Source: Candidatus Gastranaerophilales bacterium
Lineage (GTDB): Bacteria; Cyanobacteriota; Vampirovibrionia; Gastranaerophilales; Gastranaerophilaceae
Assembly: GCA_944324905.1 (NCBI GenBank)
Contig: CALUYB010000001.1
Location: 124,001-188,000 of the forward strand
Length of the DNA: 64,000 bases
Direction of reading: 5' to 3'
The position numbers were made by a program, and so were the translations under genes. Shown one piece after another: positions 7,329-15,337 of this stretch (its first letter is position 1; each line of letters begins with the position of its first letter). The notes beneath the pieces are model-generated. The model was not told the origin of the DNA. It ran no database searches and worked only from the letters and a program-made list of their open reading frames with translations.

Positions 7329-8240
7329 GTGCAAGAGATTATAGAGAAAATCATTAAGTTAAAAAAAGAGCGCAAGGCAATTGTGCTTGCTCATTGCTAC
7401 CAAAATGTCGAAATTGACCTTGTGGCTGATTATGTTGGCGATTCTTTGGGGTTGTCTAAAATTGCTGCAAAAACCGACGCTGAAATTATTGTTTTTGCAG
7501 GGGTTTACTTTATGGCTGAAACTGCAAAAATTTTATCGCCTGATAAAAAAGTTCTCTTGCCAAATATGAACTCCGGCTGTCAAATGGCGCAAATGATTGA
7601 TTTAAAACGCATGCAAGAGTTTAAAGCGCAACATCCCAACGTTCCTGTAGTTTGTTATGTAAACTCAACGGCAGAGGTAAAAGCGCAGGCTGATATTTGC
7701 TGTACAAGTTCTAATGCTGTTGATATTGTTCGCTCTTTGGGTGTTAAAAAAGTTCTTTTTGCGCCTGATTGTTATCTTGGCTCTTGGGTTGCAAAAAAAT
7801 TGCCTGATGTGGAAATTATTTCCTACAACGGTTTTTGCCCGACGCACTTAAGGCTTATACCTGATGAAGTTAAAAAAATGCGCATTTTATACCCTGATGC
7901 TGCTGTTTTAATGCATCCTGAGTGTCATCAGGAAGTTGTAAAATTGGCTGATTTTGTGGGTTCTACAACTCAAATTATGCAGTATTGCGAAAAAAGCAAG
8001 AAAAAAACTTTCCTCATAGGTACTGAAAAAGGCGTTGTAGATAGACTTTCAAGGGATTTTCCCGAAAAAGAATTTATTCTTATTTCAGACAGGCTCGTTT
8101 GCCACAATATGAAATATAATACCCTTGAAGACATTTTGTATGTGCTTGAAACAGGCGAAAATGAAGTTTTTGTTGAGGAAAACCTCAGAAAACTTGCCTA
8201 TGGCGCAATAGAGCGCATGGTCGCAACAAGGGTTAATTAA
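7329..8240 (+). CDS. nadA: Quinolinate synthase A (303 aa)
   Basis: It condenses iminoaspartate with dihydroxyacetone phosphate to form quinolinate for de novo NAD. The three expected [4Fe-4S] cysteines are in NSGCQMA, NGFCPTH and LVCHNMK, and the substrate segments AHCYQ and HPEC are present. The length fits the compact NadA class. The start is a GTG at 7329 with TAAGG about 12 nt upstream. nadB and nadC are not adjacent. Its 3' end overlaps the convergent zinc-ribbon gene by 8 nt. Confidence 0.95.
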   Translation: MQEIIEKIIKLKKERKAIVLAHCYQNVEIDLVADYVGDSLGLSKIAAKTDAEIIVFAGVYFMAETAKILSPDKKVLLPNMNSGCQMAQMIDLKRMQEFKAQHPNVPVVCYVNSTAEVKAQADICCTSSNAVDIVRSLGVKKVLFAPDCYLGSWVAKKLPDVEIISYNGFCPTHLRLIPDEVKKMRILYPDAAVLMHPECHQEVVKLADFVGSTTQIMQYCEKSKKKTFLIGTEKGVVDRLSRDFPEKEFILISDRLVCHNMKYNTLEDILYVLETGENEVFVEENLRKLAYGAIERMVATRVN

Positions 8241-8550
8241 TATATTTCGACCAGTTTTCATCTAAATTTTGAAAAAAGTGGTGCGCGTCAAGCACGTCAT
8301 CGTAGCTTATTGGCTCTTTTTCGCTGTTGGTATTTTCTATGCCAAAATCAAGCGATTTTTCAAGTTCTTTTGCGCCAAGCCCTAAAAATGCCATTCCAAA
8401 GCACTTTTTGCACTGTTCGCATTTAACCTGAAAAACTAAAAGCCCGTTTTCGCTACGCATAATTTTTATCCCTTTTTCGCTAAATTCATTTTTACAGTGG
8501 GAACAATGCATATTAATAAGTAGTCTTTTTATACTGTTAATCTCTGACAT
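8233..8550 (-). CDS. Zinc-ribbon protein of unknown function (105 aa)
   Basis: The ATG at 8550 has GAGG 9 nt upstream and is preferred to an in-frame ATG at 8565 with no ribosome site. Two CxxC pairs (CSHC near residue 16 and CEQC near 45) make a zinc ribbon in the N-terminal half. The C-terminal half is acidic and helical. The fold suggests nucleic-acid or protein binding, but I know no named family. It converges on nadA with an 8-nt overlap. Confidence 0.7.
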   Translation of the reverse strand: MSEINSIKRLLINMHCSHCKNEFSEKGIKIMRSENGLLVFQVKCEQCKKCFGMAFLGLGAKELEKSLDFGIENTNSEKEPISYDDVLDAHHFFQNLDENWSKYIN

Positions 8551-8666
8551 AGTGTAAATCCTCATTATTAATTTTTATTACAATAAACATAAATTTTATA
8601 AAGTTGTGTTCAGATTTTGACGATTAAAGGAATATAAGAAAAGGTTGTTTAGAAAGCGAGGCAATA

Positions 8667-8822
8667 ATGTTTGAAGCTTTAGGTTTAGTATTTTTTGCAG
8701 CGGTTGTGTACTTATTTTTAGTAGTTGTGCCTGCTGCAGTTGAGTTCTTTGGTTCAGAAGAATTTGCAAACTCTTATTTCAAACATCTTTCAAAATCTCA
8801 TCTTAATTCCTTCGGACGATAA
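8667..8822 (+). CDS. Single-pass small membrane protein (51 aa)
   Basis: The frame runs from ATG 8667 (GCGAGG 5 nt upstream) to TAA at 8822. Residues about 4-27 form one hydrophobic helix (GLVFFAAVVYLFLVVVPAA), followed by a short polar tail with EFFGSEEFANSYF. It stands alone between divergent and downstream genes. Codon use fits the neighbours. It may be a small regulatory or stress membrane protein; the function is unknown. Confidence 0.6.
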   Translation: MFEALGLVFFAAVVYLFLVVVPAAVEFFGSEEFANSYFKHLSKSHLNSFGR

Positions 8823-8899
8823 TAAGATAGACAAAATTCTCCCCCTTTTGTTCCAAATTACTTGAAAAAATAGCCCAAAAGGGTAATAATATAAAAGAT

Positions 8900-9622
8900 A
8901 TGAAGTTTAAAAGGCTGTTCATATTTTTTATATTATTTTTTTGCGCTACAATTTGCCCGATAATGGCTGAAGAACAACAACAAGGCGAATTGCAAAAATT
9001 TGTCTTTGCCATAGATGACGCTAATGAAGTTATTGAAGGTTCAGTTGAGATGACTGAGGAAAAACCTTTTTTAAGTGATTTTATCGAGGTGAAAGAAGAA
9101 AATTGTGACGATGAAATCCTTTTGCAGACTGATTTTAACCCCACATATAGAGTTAATCAAATAAAAAAAGTTTCCACTTATCAAAAAACACTAGATGTGC
9201 CTCAAGCTGAGGATATGGTGCTTGGTAATGATAAATTTGGAATTAGTTCAAAATCAACCCAGTACAATGATTCTAATACTTTAAATAAAAATCTTCGCCA
9301 AGAGCTTGGTGCAACTGTTCGCGGTAAATATTTAAGTTTAACCGGCGGACTTGAAACGACTTATGACACAACAAATATAAGCGCTGCCTCTCGTGGCGCG
9401 TTCATCACGCCAAGTATTAAACTGGGTGAGAGGGCGCAAATTTCTTTTAAAAATAAAATCAGCGGTCAAAAGTTAAATAAATATGAACCAATGATTGGTA
9501 TTGACTATACGCCTAAATATATTAAAAACAGCAGTATTTGGATGGGCGCAGGGGCTACAATCCTTGATAATAATATGCAATCACAATCACTAAATTTAAA
9601 AACCAATTTTTACGTATTTTAA
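8900..9622 (+). CDS. Secreted protein with C-terminal beta-barrel-like region (240 aa)
   Basis: The signal peptide (residues 1-23: hydrophobic FIFFILFFCATICPIM, then AEE) is clear. The middle is acidic. The last about 110 residues alternate polar and hydrophobic positions and end in Phe (NFYVF), the usual outer-membrane beta-barrel C-terminal signature. A TAATAT box ends 7 nt before the ATG and there is no Shine-Dalgarno, so the mRNA may be leaderless. It sits 9 nt before an exported NagZ-like hydrolase, so both probably act at the envelope. I recognise no family. Confidence 0.75.
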   Translation: MKFKRLFIFFILFFCATICPIMAEEQQQGELQKFVFAIDDANEVIEGSVEMTEEKPFLSDFIEVKEENCDDEILLQTDFNPTYRVNQIKKVSTYQKTLDVPQAEDMVLGNDKFGISSKSTQYNDSNTLNKNLRQELGATVRGKYLSLTGGLETTYDTTNISAASRGAFITPSIKLGERAQISFKNKISGQKLNKYEPMIGIDYTPKYIKNSSIWMGAGATILDNNMQSQSLNLKTNFYVF

Positions 9623-9631
9623 GGGGTGTGA

Positions 9632-10741
9632 ATGAAAAAAATATTTATATTGTTATTGTTTTTGGCGGTTTTTGCGGGGGTATCTTTTGCAACTGTCGAC
9701 TACAACAACACAAATTTGCGTCACAAAATAGCGCAAATGCTCATCATTGGCTTTGATGGTACAAAATTAAACGAAAATGACCCTTTGTATGATGATTTAA
9801 TTAACGACAGAATTTCAGGCGTGATATTTTTTTCTAAAGATACAAATGGTGAGTCAAAGTATAAAAACGTTCAAAATCCAAAACAGCTAAAAAAGCTTAT
9901 AGCAGAGATTAACAAGGCGTCAAAGACAAAGCTTTTTATTACAATTGATGAGGAGGGCGGCAAAATCAGCCGTTTGCCATCAAGCAGAGGTTTTGATGTA
10001 AAAACCTTGTCGCACAAGGAATTAGGCGATAAAAACGACGAGATGACAACATACCTTGAGTCAAAAAAAATTGCTTCAAATTTAAAATCGCTTGGTTTTA
10101 ATATGAATTTTGCTCCATGCGTTGATTTGGCGCTAAATCCTAATTCAGAGGTGATTTACAAATTGCAGCGCTCTTTTTCTGACGACCCCCAAAAAGTCAT
10201 AAAACACGCAAATGCCTACATTTTAGCGCATAACCAGTATGGAATTTTAACGGTTTTAAAGCATTTCCCGGGGCATGGCTCAACAAGCAGCGATTCGCAT
10301 AAAGGTTTTGCAGATTCTACTCAAAATTGGAGCGAAAAAGAGCTTGAACCTTATCAGGCGCTAATTTCAAACGGTGCTGCGCAAAATATAATGATTTCGC
10401 ATGTTTATAATAAAAAATTAGATGAAAAATACCCTGCAAGCCTCTCAAATAAAACTGTAAGCGGTATTTTAAAAGGCAAATTGGGATTTTCAGGGCTTAT
10501 AATAACCGATGATATGCAAATGAGAGCTATTTCGGATAATTTTAGTCTTGAGGAGGCAATAATAGCTTCAATCAACGCCGGTTGCGATTTATTAATTTTT
10601 GGCAATAACCTTGTTAAGGATGATAAAATCGCTAAAAAGTTTAATGATATTGTCTTTGAGGCTGTTCAAGATGGCAAAATAGACCCCAAGCGCATTGATG
10701 AGGCTTATTTAAAAATAACAAAAGTAAAAGAAAGACTTTAG
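9632..10741 (+). CDS. nagZ: Exported glycoside hydrolase family 3, NagZ-like beta-N-acetylhexosaminidase (369 aa)
   Basis: The signal peptide MKKIFILLLFLAVFAGVSF is followed by a single GH3 domain. Family motifs are IDEEGGKISRLP, the catalytic-loop KHFPGHGSTSSDSH (with the His/Asp dyad typical of NagZ) and ITDDMQM with the nucleophile Asp. The expected reaction is release of GlcNAc from muropeptides. Classical proteobacterial NagZ is cytosolic; the signal peptide here implies periplasmic or surface action. AAGGGGTG precedes the ATG. The stop overlaps the convergent gene by 4 nt (TTAG). Confidence 0.88.
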   Translation: MKKIFILLLFLAVFAGVSFATVDYNNTNLRHKIAQMLIIGFDGTKLNENDPLYDDLINDRISGVIFFSKDTNGESKYKNVQNPKQLKKLIAEINKASKTKLFITIDEEGGKISRLPSSRGFDVKTLSHKELGDKNDEMTTYLESKKIASNLKSLGFNMNFAPCVDLALNPNSEVIYKLQRSFSDDPQKVIKHANAYILAHNQYGILTVLKHFPGHGSTSSDSHKGFADSTQNWSEKELEPYQALISNGAAQNIMISHVYNKKLDEKYPASLSNKTVSGILKGKLGFSGLIITDDMQMRAISDNFSLEEAIIASINAGCDLLIFGNNLVKDDKIAKKFNDIVFEAVQDGKIDPKRIDEAYLKITKVKERL

Positions 10742-10977
10742 TCTTCTTTATTTTCGCGCGTGTCAGAACTCAATGACCAGATTATTGCCGCAAGCCAGCC
10801 CAAGAAAGTCCAACCCAAAAATATTGTAATTAGGGTAATTGGCAAAATTTGCTCGTGTTTTCTTGCTGCTGCAATAATTACAGGCAGAAAATACAGCGCT
10901 AACGCCACAAAAGCGCCCATTGCAAGCCCAAAGAACATAAAATATACTATGAGTGAAAGAAAAATATCAAGACCCAT
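10738..10977 (-). CDS. Superinfection-immunity-like membrane protein (79 aa)
   Basis: Two membrane helices (residues about 6-32 and 45-68) flank a short basic loop. The pattern ALYFLPVIIAAARKH ... FLGWTFLGWLAAIIWSL matches the T4-type superinfection immunity family (Imm_superinfect), widespread in bacterial chromosomes. AGGAG lies 6 nt before the ATG. It follows the CorC-type gene by 9 nt and is likely in the same operon. Whether it really blocks phage DNA entry here is unknown. Confidence 0.75.
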   Translation of the reverse strand: MGLDIFLSLIVYFMFFGLAMGAFVALALYFLPVIIAAARKHEQILPITLITIFLGWTFLGWLAAIIWSLSSDTRENKED

Positions 10978-10986
10978 TTAAAACTC

Positions 10987-12321
10987 CTATTCATTTTCCT
11001 GTGTATTCAGTGCAGGTTCTTGTCTTTTAATTTTTAATTTAACAATCCTTGCGCCGTCTGTTTCAAGCACTTTAAAAGTAAAATCGCCAATTGTTGTGAT
11101 GTCATTTTCTTTTGCGATATGCCCTAAGTACTTAACAACAAGCCCGCCGATTGTGTCTACGTCTTCATCGTCAAATTTTAAATTGAAATATTCGCTAAAC
11201 TCGTCTAATCTCATCATGGCATTTGCAACATACTCGTTGTCGTAAATTTGCCTGATGTCAGCTTCTTCTTCGTCAAATTCATCTTGCACTTCGCCAAAGA
11301 TTTCCTCCAGCACGTCTTCAAGTGTGATTAAACCTGAAACACCGCCAAATTCATCTATTACAATTGCCATTTGTGATTTTTTTTCTTTAAATTCAAGCAC
11401 CATGTTATCCATAGTCATTGTTTCAGGCACTAAAATCGGCTGTCTGATTATATCTTTTAAATTTATCTCGCGCCCTTCAACCATTAAGGGGTAGATGTCT
11501 TTAACGTGCAAAATACCTAAAACGTGGTCTAAATCTTCATTGTAGACAGGGTAGCGCGTATATTGATTTTCTATAATTAATTTGTTTAAATCATCAATTG
11601 AAATATCAATCGGAACGCTCACTACATCAGGCCTTGGTACCATAACCTGTTTTGCAAGGGTGTCTGAAAATTTAAATACATTTTGCAAAATTTCTTTTTC
11701 AGTATCGTTTAAAACGCCCTCTTTGTGCGATTCATTGATAATCATGTCGAGTTCTTCAACAGAGTGAACAATGTGCGCACTGTGAGCCGGCGGGATTTTA
11801 ATTAAAGATAAAAGCCAGTTGCCAAGCCCATTTAGGAGGAATATAAAAGGTGTGAAAATTTTTGTAATTGCATACATTGGGCGCGCTACAAAAAGCGTTG
11901 TGCGCTCCGGAAACTGTAGTGCAATTGATTTTGGCATAAGTTCGCCTATTACAACGTGCATAAAAGTAATAAGTGAAAAAGCAAGGGTTACTGCAAGCGA
12001 ATGAGTTGCAAAACCGCGCCAAGCCTGTGGTAAAAAGTGGAAAATTGGTTCAATTAGCCTTACAAGTGTAGATTCTCCGACCCAACCTAAACCGATACTG
12101 GAGATTGTAATCCCCAATTGTACCGCTGCAATTGTTTTATCAAGGTGTTCAATTCCGCCAAGCGCAATTTTTGCGTCAGTATTGCCCTCATTTGTAAGTT
12201 GCGAAATTCTGGTTTTTCTGATACTTACAAATGCAAACTCACTTGCTACAAAAAATCCGTTTGAAAACAACAAAAATGCTACTACAAGCAAATTAAATAT
12301 CAAACTCTGGTCTATATCCAT
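10987..12321 (-). CDS. CorC/HlyC-type transporter-associated protein: DUF21, CBS pair, CorC domain (444 aa)
   Basis: An N-terminal DUF21/CNNM membrane region (about residues 1-190, several helices with SIGLGWVGE and GELMPKSIA) is followed by a CBS pair (about 205-330, MVPRPDVVSVP, VLGILHVKDI, FGGVSGLITLEDVLEEI). It ends in a CorC_HlyC domain (about 345-430, DTIGGLVVKYLG). The family is linked to magnesium/cobalt efflux; the older hemolysin name is misleading. GGGAG precedes the ATG at 12321. Confidence 0.9.
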   Translation of the reverse strand: MDIDQSLIFNLLVVAFLLFSNGFFVASEFAFVSIRKTRISQLTNEGNTDAKIALGGIEHLDKTIAAVQLGITISSIGLGWVGESTLVRLIEPIFHFLPQAWRGFATHSLAVTLAFSLITFMHVVIGELMPKSIALQFPERTTLFVARPMYAITKIFTPFIFLLNGLGNWLLSLIKIPPAHSAHIVHSVEELDMIINESHKEGVLNDTEKEILQNVFKFSDTLAKQVMVPRPDVVSVPIDISIDDLNKLIIENQYTRYPVYNEDLDHVLGILHVKDIYPLMVEGREINLKDIIRQPILVPETMTMDNMVLEFKEKKSQMAIVIDEFGGVSGLITLEDVLEEIFGEVQDEFDEEEADIRQIYDNEYVANAMMRLDEFSEYFNLKFDDEDVDTIGGLVVKYLGHIAKENDITTIGDFTFKVLETDGARIVKLKIKRQEPALNTQENE

Positions 12322-12380
12322 TTTTTCTCCCTAAGGTGACAGTGTATATTATACCTAAAAATCAAGATTTTTCAAGAGTT

Positions 12381-12420
12381 AAAAAAATGGGGTGCAAATT
12401 ATCTACCTGGAGTGCACCCC
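12381..12420 (-). terminator. Intrinsic terminator of the glycine-rich prepilin gene
   Basis: The 8-bp stem GGGGTGCA / TGCACCCC (12389-12396 / 12413-12420) is followed on the minus strand by a run of seven U residues (12387-12381). It lies 35 bp beyond the stop at 12455. Confidence 0.8.
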
Positions 12421-12454
12421 TATGAATTAAGATACGAAGTCTTTTTTGTGGTTA

Positions 12455-14836
12455 TTAATTATAATCCGTCCAATAAATATAAACATATCCATTCTGCCCA
12501 TTACCGCCGTACCCTGGGTTATCTGTTGGATAAATCGTAGTATTATACGCATATCCTCCGCCGCCTCCACCGGCTCCTGCACTTCCAAACTCAGCAGCAT
12601 CAAATATATTAGATGGAGATACAAACATAGTACTTAAACCATACGTTGTTGTAGCTGAACAATTTACACCATTACTAAACAGTGCCCCACAACCTCCTTC
12701 GCTTTCTATTCCACTTTTACCTCCACTACCCCCAATAGAGCCAATATTACTTATTGTTCCACTTGAACCATCAGAACCAGCTACAGACACCCCAGCACCA
12801 GATTTAGCAGCACCTGCACCGCCTACACCATGTACAGCTGCAACTCCTGCTGTTCCACTTGTTCCTACCTTGCCTCCTTTACCTCCGCTTAAAACATATG
12901 TACCACCGGCAAAACTTACTTTACTTTCACCACCGTCTACGCCATTGTTCATAATAGCTCCACCATTACCACCACCACCAACGCGAATAGTATAAGTAGT
13001 AGATGGAGTTACAGTTATATTTTCAACCTTTAACATGGCACCGCCACCGCCACCTCCGCCTCCTGCGGATTCATATGTTAAATCATATGTTATCTCAACT
13101 ACTCCATTTGCTCCATAACCGCCTTTACCTGCAGTAGAAGTCACACTTGTACCAGATGTAGTAAACTTAGTTGTTCCTCCGCCACCACCTGAGCCATAAA
13201 GTGAGCCATTACCCCCAACTTCATTACTTGCACTACCACCATTACCACCACCTGATAGTGTTGTTGTATTATACAGTGATCCTCCACCAACACCACCATT
13301 AGCTGCACCATCTCCACCAGTATCTAAACTAGCTCCATTACTTCCAGCACTACCAACACCTGTACAATTTGTATCAGTCCACACATTATTCTGAAATATC
13401 TTACAACTTGTATTACTTACACTAGCCCCACCATTTCCATAACTAGAACTAGTCGCTCCTTTTCCTCCATTTCCACCCGAAGCTTCTAAGCCCCATATTA
13501 ACTTATTTGTCTTATCATACAGAGCAATATATGAAGCAGTACCACTGTAACCATTACTTGCATTAGAGTTAGATGAGCTTGCCCCATTACCACCTTTAGC
13601 CCCCGGGGCTGCGTAAAATACAATCCTACCCCCGATGTTATTTACTATTAAATCATCGGGAATTTGGTAGTTTTTAAAAAAAGATGCTCCACTACCTCCG
13701 CCGCCCCCGTATGAGTTAAAGGTCTGAGCTCCGCCCTCCAGGACACAGCGAACCGAATCGGCGTACCGAGGATTGTTGTAATACTGGCGGAACGTACCGC
13801 TACTCAGGTAGAAACAGTAGTAATTGTTGCTATAAGGTGTAGAAGACCACACCTCTCTCGGGGAGCAGGTATCAGTGTAAGCCCCGTCGCAAACGCCGTA
13901 ATAGAGGCATCGCGCTGCGCTGTAAACGTTGTCGCCGTCACAGAGCCTCAAGCCGTTATCGCCTTTGTTTTTGTTAATAGTGTTAATGTTGCTTGCCCAT
14001 TTAGATAATTCATTTTTAGTTGGTAATCGCCAATCACCTGCTTTTGTACCGTTGTATGCTAATGCTTGACAAGAGGCATTTCCAGCATACCATGTGCATA
14101 CTGTTCTATTGCATCCGCTGTAACTAGTTCCAGAGCTATCGCATGGTTGTGCAGTTTTTCCTTGCCAACAGCATGCGTTAGCATTGCAAGTTCTGTTAGT
14201 TCGAACAGTTGTAACAGATGTTGCAATCCCTCCATTTGGCGCACTAGGAATATCCCCAATATTCCATTTTGTAACACATACTGCTTTTCCACCGTTTTGA
14301 GCAGCTGTTAAAAATTTAGCATCATATTTATCGCAATCCGCTTGACTTGTCGGAGCTGCACCTGCGCTTTCAGCCCATGCGCCACCGCCTCCGCCACCGC
14401 CGGAACCTGCTAAATATGTAACAGTAAAATTTTTCATGCCTTTTGTAATTGTAAACTCTTGAGTTTTGGCACTACCAACAGTTGAATTTGTTACTGTTAA
14501 TTTTTTCCCGTAATCATAATTTGGAGTGGTTGCACCTGCTCCACCACCACCGCCTGATACCATTACGACATTTACACTTTTAACACCAGATCCTGTTGTA
14601 AAGTTGCAATCAAGAGCATTTTGACCAGAAACTGCAGAGCAGTTTGGATCGGTTGGATTATACAAAAAAAGTTTACTTTCTTTTTTTGTGCTTCCTCCTC
14701 CGCCTGAAACATTAATGTTACTTGTCACCCTTTTTGTAATTACAGGGGCTAAAACTACCATAATAATTGAAATAATAAGAGTTGATACCAACAACTCTGC
14801 AAGCGTAAACGCATGCCAATTTGCATACTTTTTCAT
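12455..14836 (-). CDS. Large glycine-rich prepilin-like surface protein with Lcl/DUF1566-like module (793 aa)
   Basis: The N-terminus is a type IV prepilin signal: short basic leader, then HAFTLAELLVSTLIISIIM with the invariant Glu5. The rest is dominated by Gly/Ser/Ala runs (GGGGG blocks at many places) typical of extended surface fibres. Residues about 215-366 form a Cys-rich, less repetitive module: WRLPTKNEL, then EVWSSTPYSNNYYC and SVRCVL, matching the Lcl_C/DUF1566/Fib_succ pattern. That part is visibly richer in GC than its surroundings. Its end (about residues 325-365) is crowded with Asn, Tyr and Ser codons, as in diversity-generating-retroelement targets. AAGGA lies 7 nt before the ATG. 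The exact binding role is unknown. Confidence 0.85.
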   Translation of the reverse strand: MKKYANWHAFTLAELLVSTLIISIIMVVLAPVITKRVTSNINVSGGGGSTKKESKLFLYNPTDPNCSAVSGQNALDCNFTTGSGVKSVNVVMVSGGGGGAGATTPNYDYGKKLTVTNSTVGSAKTQEFTITKGMKNFTVTYLAGSGGGGGGGAWAESAGAAPTSQADCDKYDAKFLTAAQNGGKAVCVTKWNIGDIPSAPNGGIATSVTTVRTNRTCNANACCWQGKTAQPCDSSGTSYSGCNRTVCTWYAGNASCQALAYNGTKAGDWRLPTKNELSKWASNINTINKNKGDNGLRLCDGDNVYSAARCLYYGVCDGAYTDTCSPREVWSSTPYSNNYYCFYLSSGTFRQYYNNPRYADSVRCVLEGGAQTFNSYGGGGGSGASFFKNYQIPDDLIVNNIGGRIVFYAAPGAKGGNGASSSNSNASNGYSGTASYIALYDKTNKLIWGLEASGGNGGKGATSSSYGNGGASVSNTSCKIFQNNVWTDTNCTGVGSAGSNGASLDTGGDGAANGGVGGGSLYNTTTLSGGGNGGSASNEVGGNGSLYGSGGGGGTTKFTTSGTSVTSTAGKGGYGANGVVEITYDLTYESAGGGGGGGGAMLKVENITVTPSTTYTIRVGGGGNGGAIMNNGVDGGESKVSFAGGTYVLSGGKGGKVGTSGTAGVAAVHGVGGAGAAKSGAGVSVAGSDGSSGTISNIGSIGGSGGKSGIESEGGCGALFSNGVNCSATTTYGLSTMFVSPSNIFDAAEFGSAGAGGGGGGYAYNTTIYPTDNPGYGGNGQNGYVYIYWTDYN

Positions 14837-15007
14837 ATCTTATCCTTCTAAATTACCCATTTGAATAATAATTTTTAGAAAAATTTTACATTATAATTCT
14901 ATAAAATGCAATTAAAAATTAGAATAATTAAAAAAATTCTAATTAAAAATAAGTTTTTATTACCTCTTTTTAAAACTAGAATTAGAAAAAACATAAGGAA
15001 AAGTATT

Positions 15008-15337
15008 ATGATGCAAGATAGCGAAGCTGCAAGGTTAAAAAAGAACCTTGGCGAGAGGATAAAATATTTTAGAAAAAAACAGGGTTTATCACAAACCCAA
15101 TTAGCTGAAATTGTAAATATTGAGATGAAAAGTTTGTCTAGGATTGAATCAGGGCATAATTATCCACAGTGCGAAAACCTTGTTGCAATTGCACGAGCAC
15201 TTAATGTTGCACCTTGGCAACTTTATTTTGACGACAGCCAAAAAGATTTAGAGGCAATGAAAAATGAGGTAATTAAAGCACTTGAGGATAAGGATAAAAT
15301 TTACCCCCTATATCAATATTTAGCGTATTTAAGATAA
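15008..15337 (+). CDS. XRE-family helix-turn-helix regulator (109 aa)
   Basis: The ATG at 15008 is chosen because AAGGA lies 9 nt upstream; upstream in-frame codons are just AT-rich promoter DNA. Residues about 12-70 form a Cro/C1-type HTH (RIKYFRKKQGLSQTQLAEIV ... SLSRIESGHNYP). A short acidic C-terminal helix follows. The gene is divergent from the glycine-rich prepilin, with inverted ATTAGAAT/ATTCTAAT motifs and a TATAAT (14892-14897) in between. It may control itself and that gene (inference). Confidence 0.88.
   Translation: MMQDSEAARLKKNLGERIKYFRKKQGLSQTQLAEIVNIEMKSLSRIESGHNYPQCENLVAIARALNVAPWQLYFDDSQKDLEAMKNEVIKALEDKDKIYPLYQYLAYLR

Noticed and set aside
10738-10977. Prophage remnant based on the superinfection-immunity-like protein
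   Set aside because: No other phage gene is nearby and this family is common on ordinary chromosomes; it sits in an operon with a CorC-type gene.
12446-14311. Small + strand frames across the glycine-rich prepilin gene
   Set aside because: They are antisense to long Gly/Ser-coding runs; no ribosome sites and no protein-like composition.
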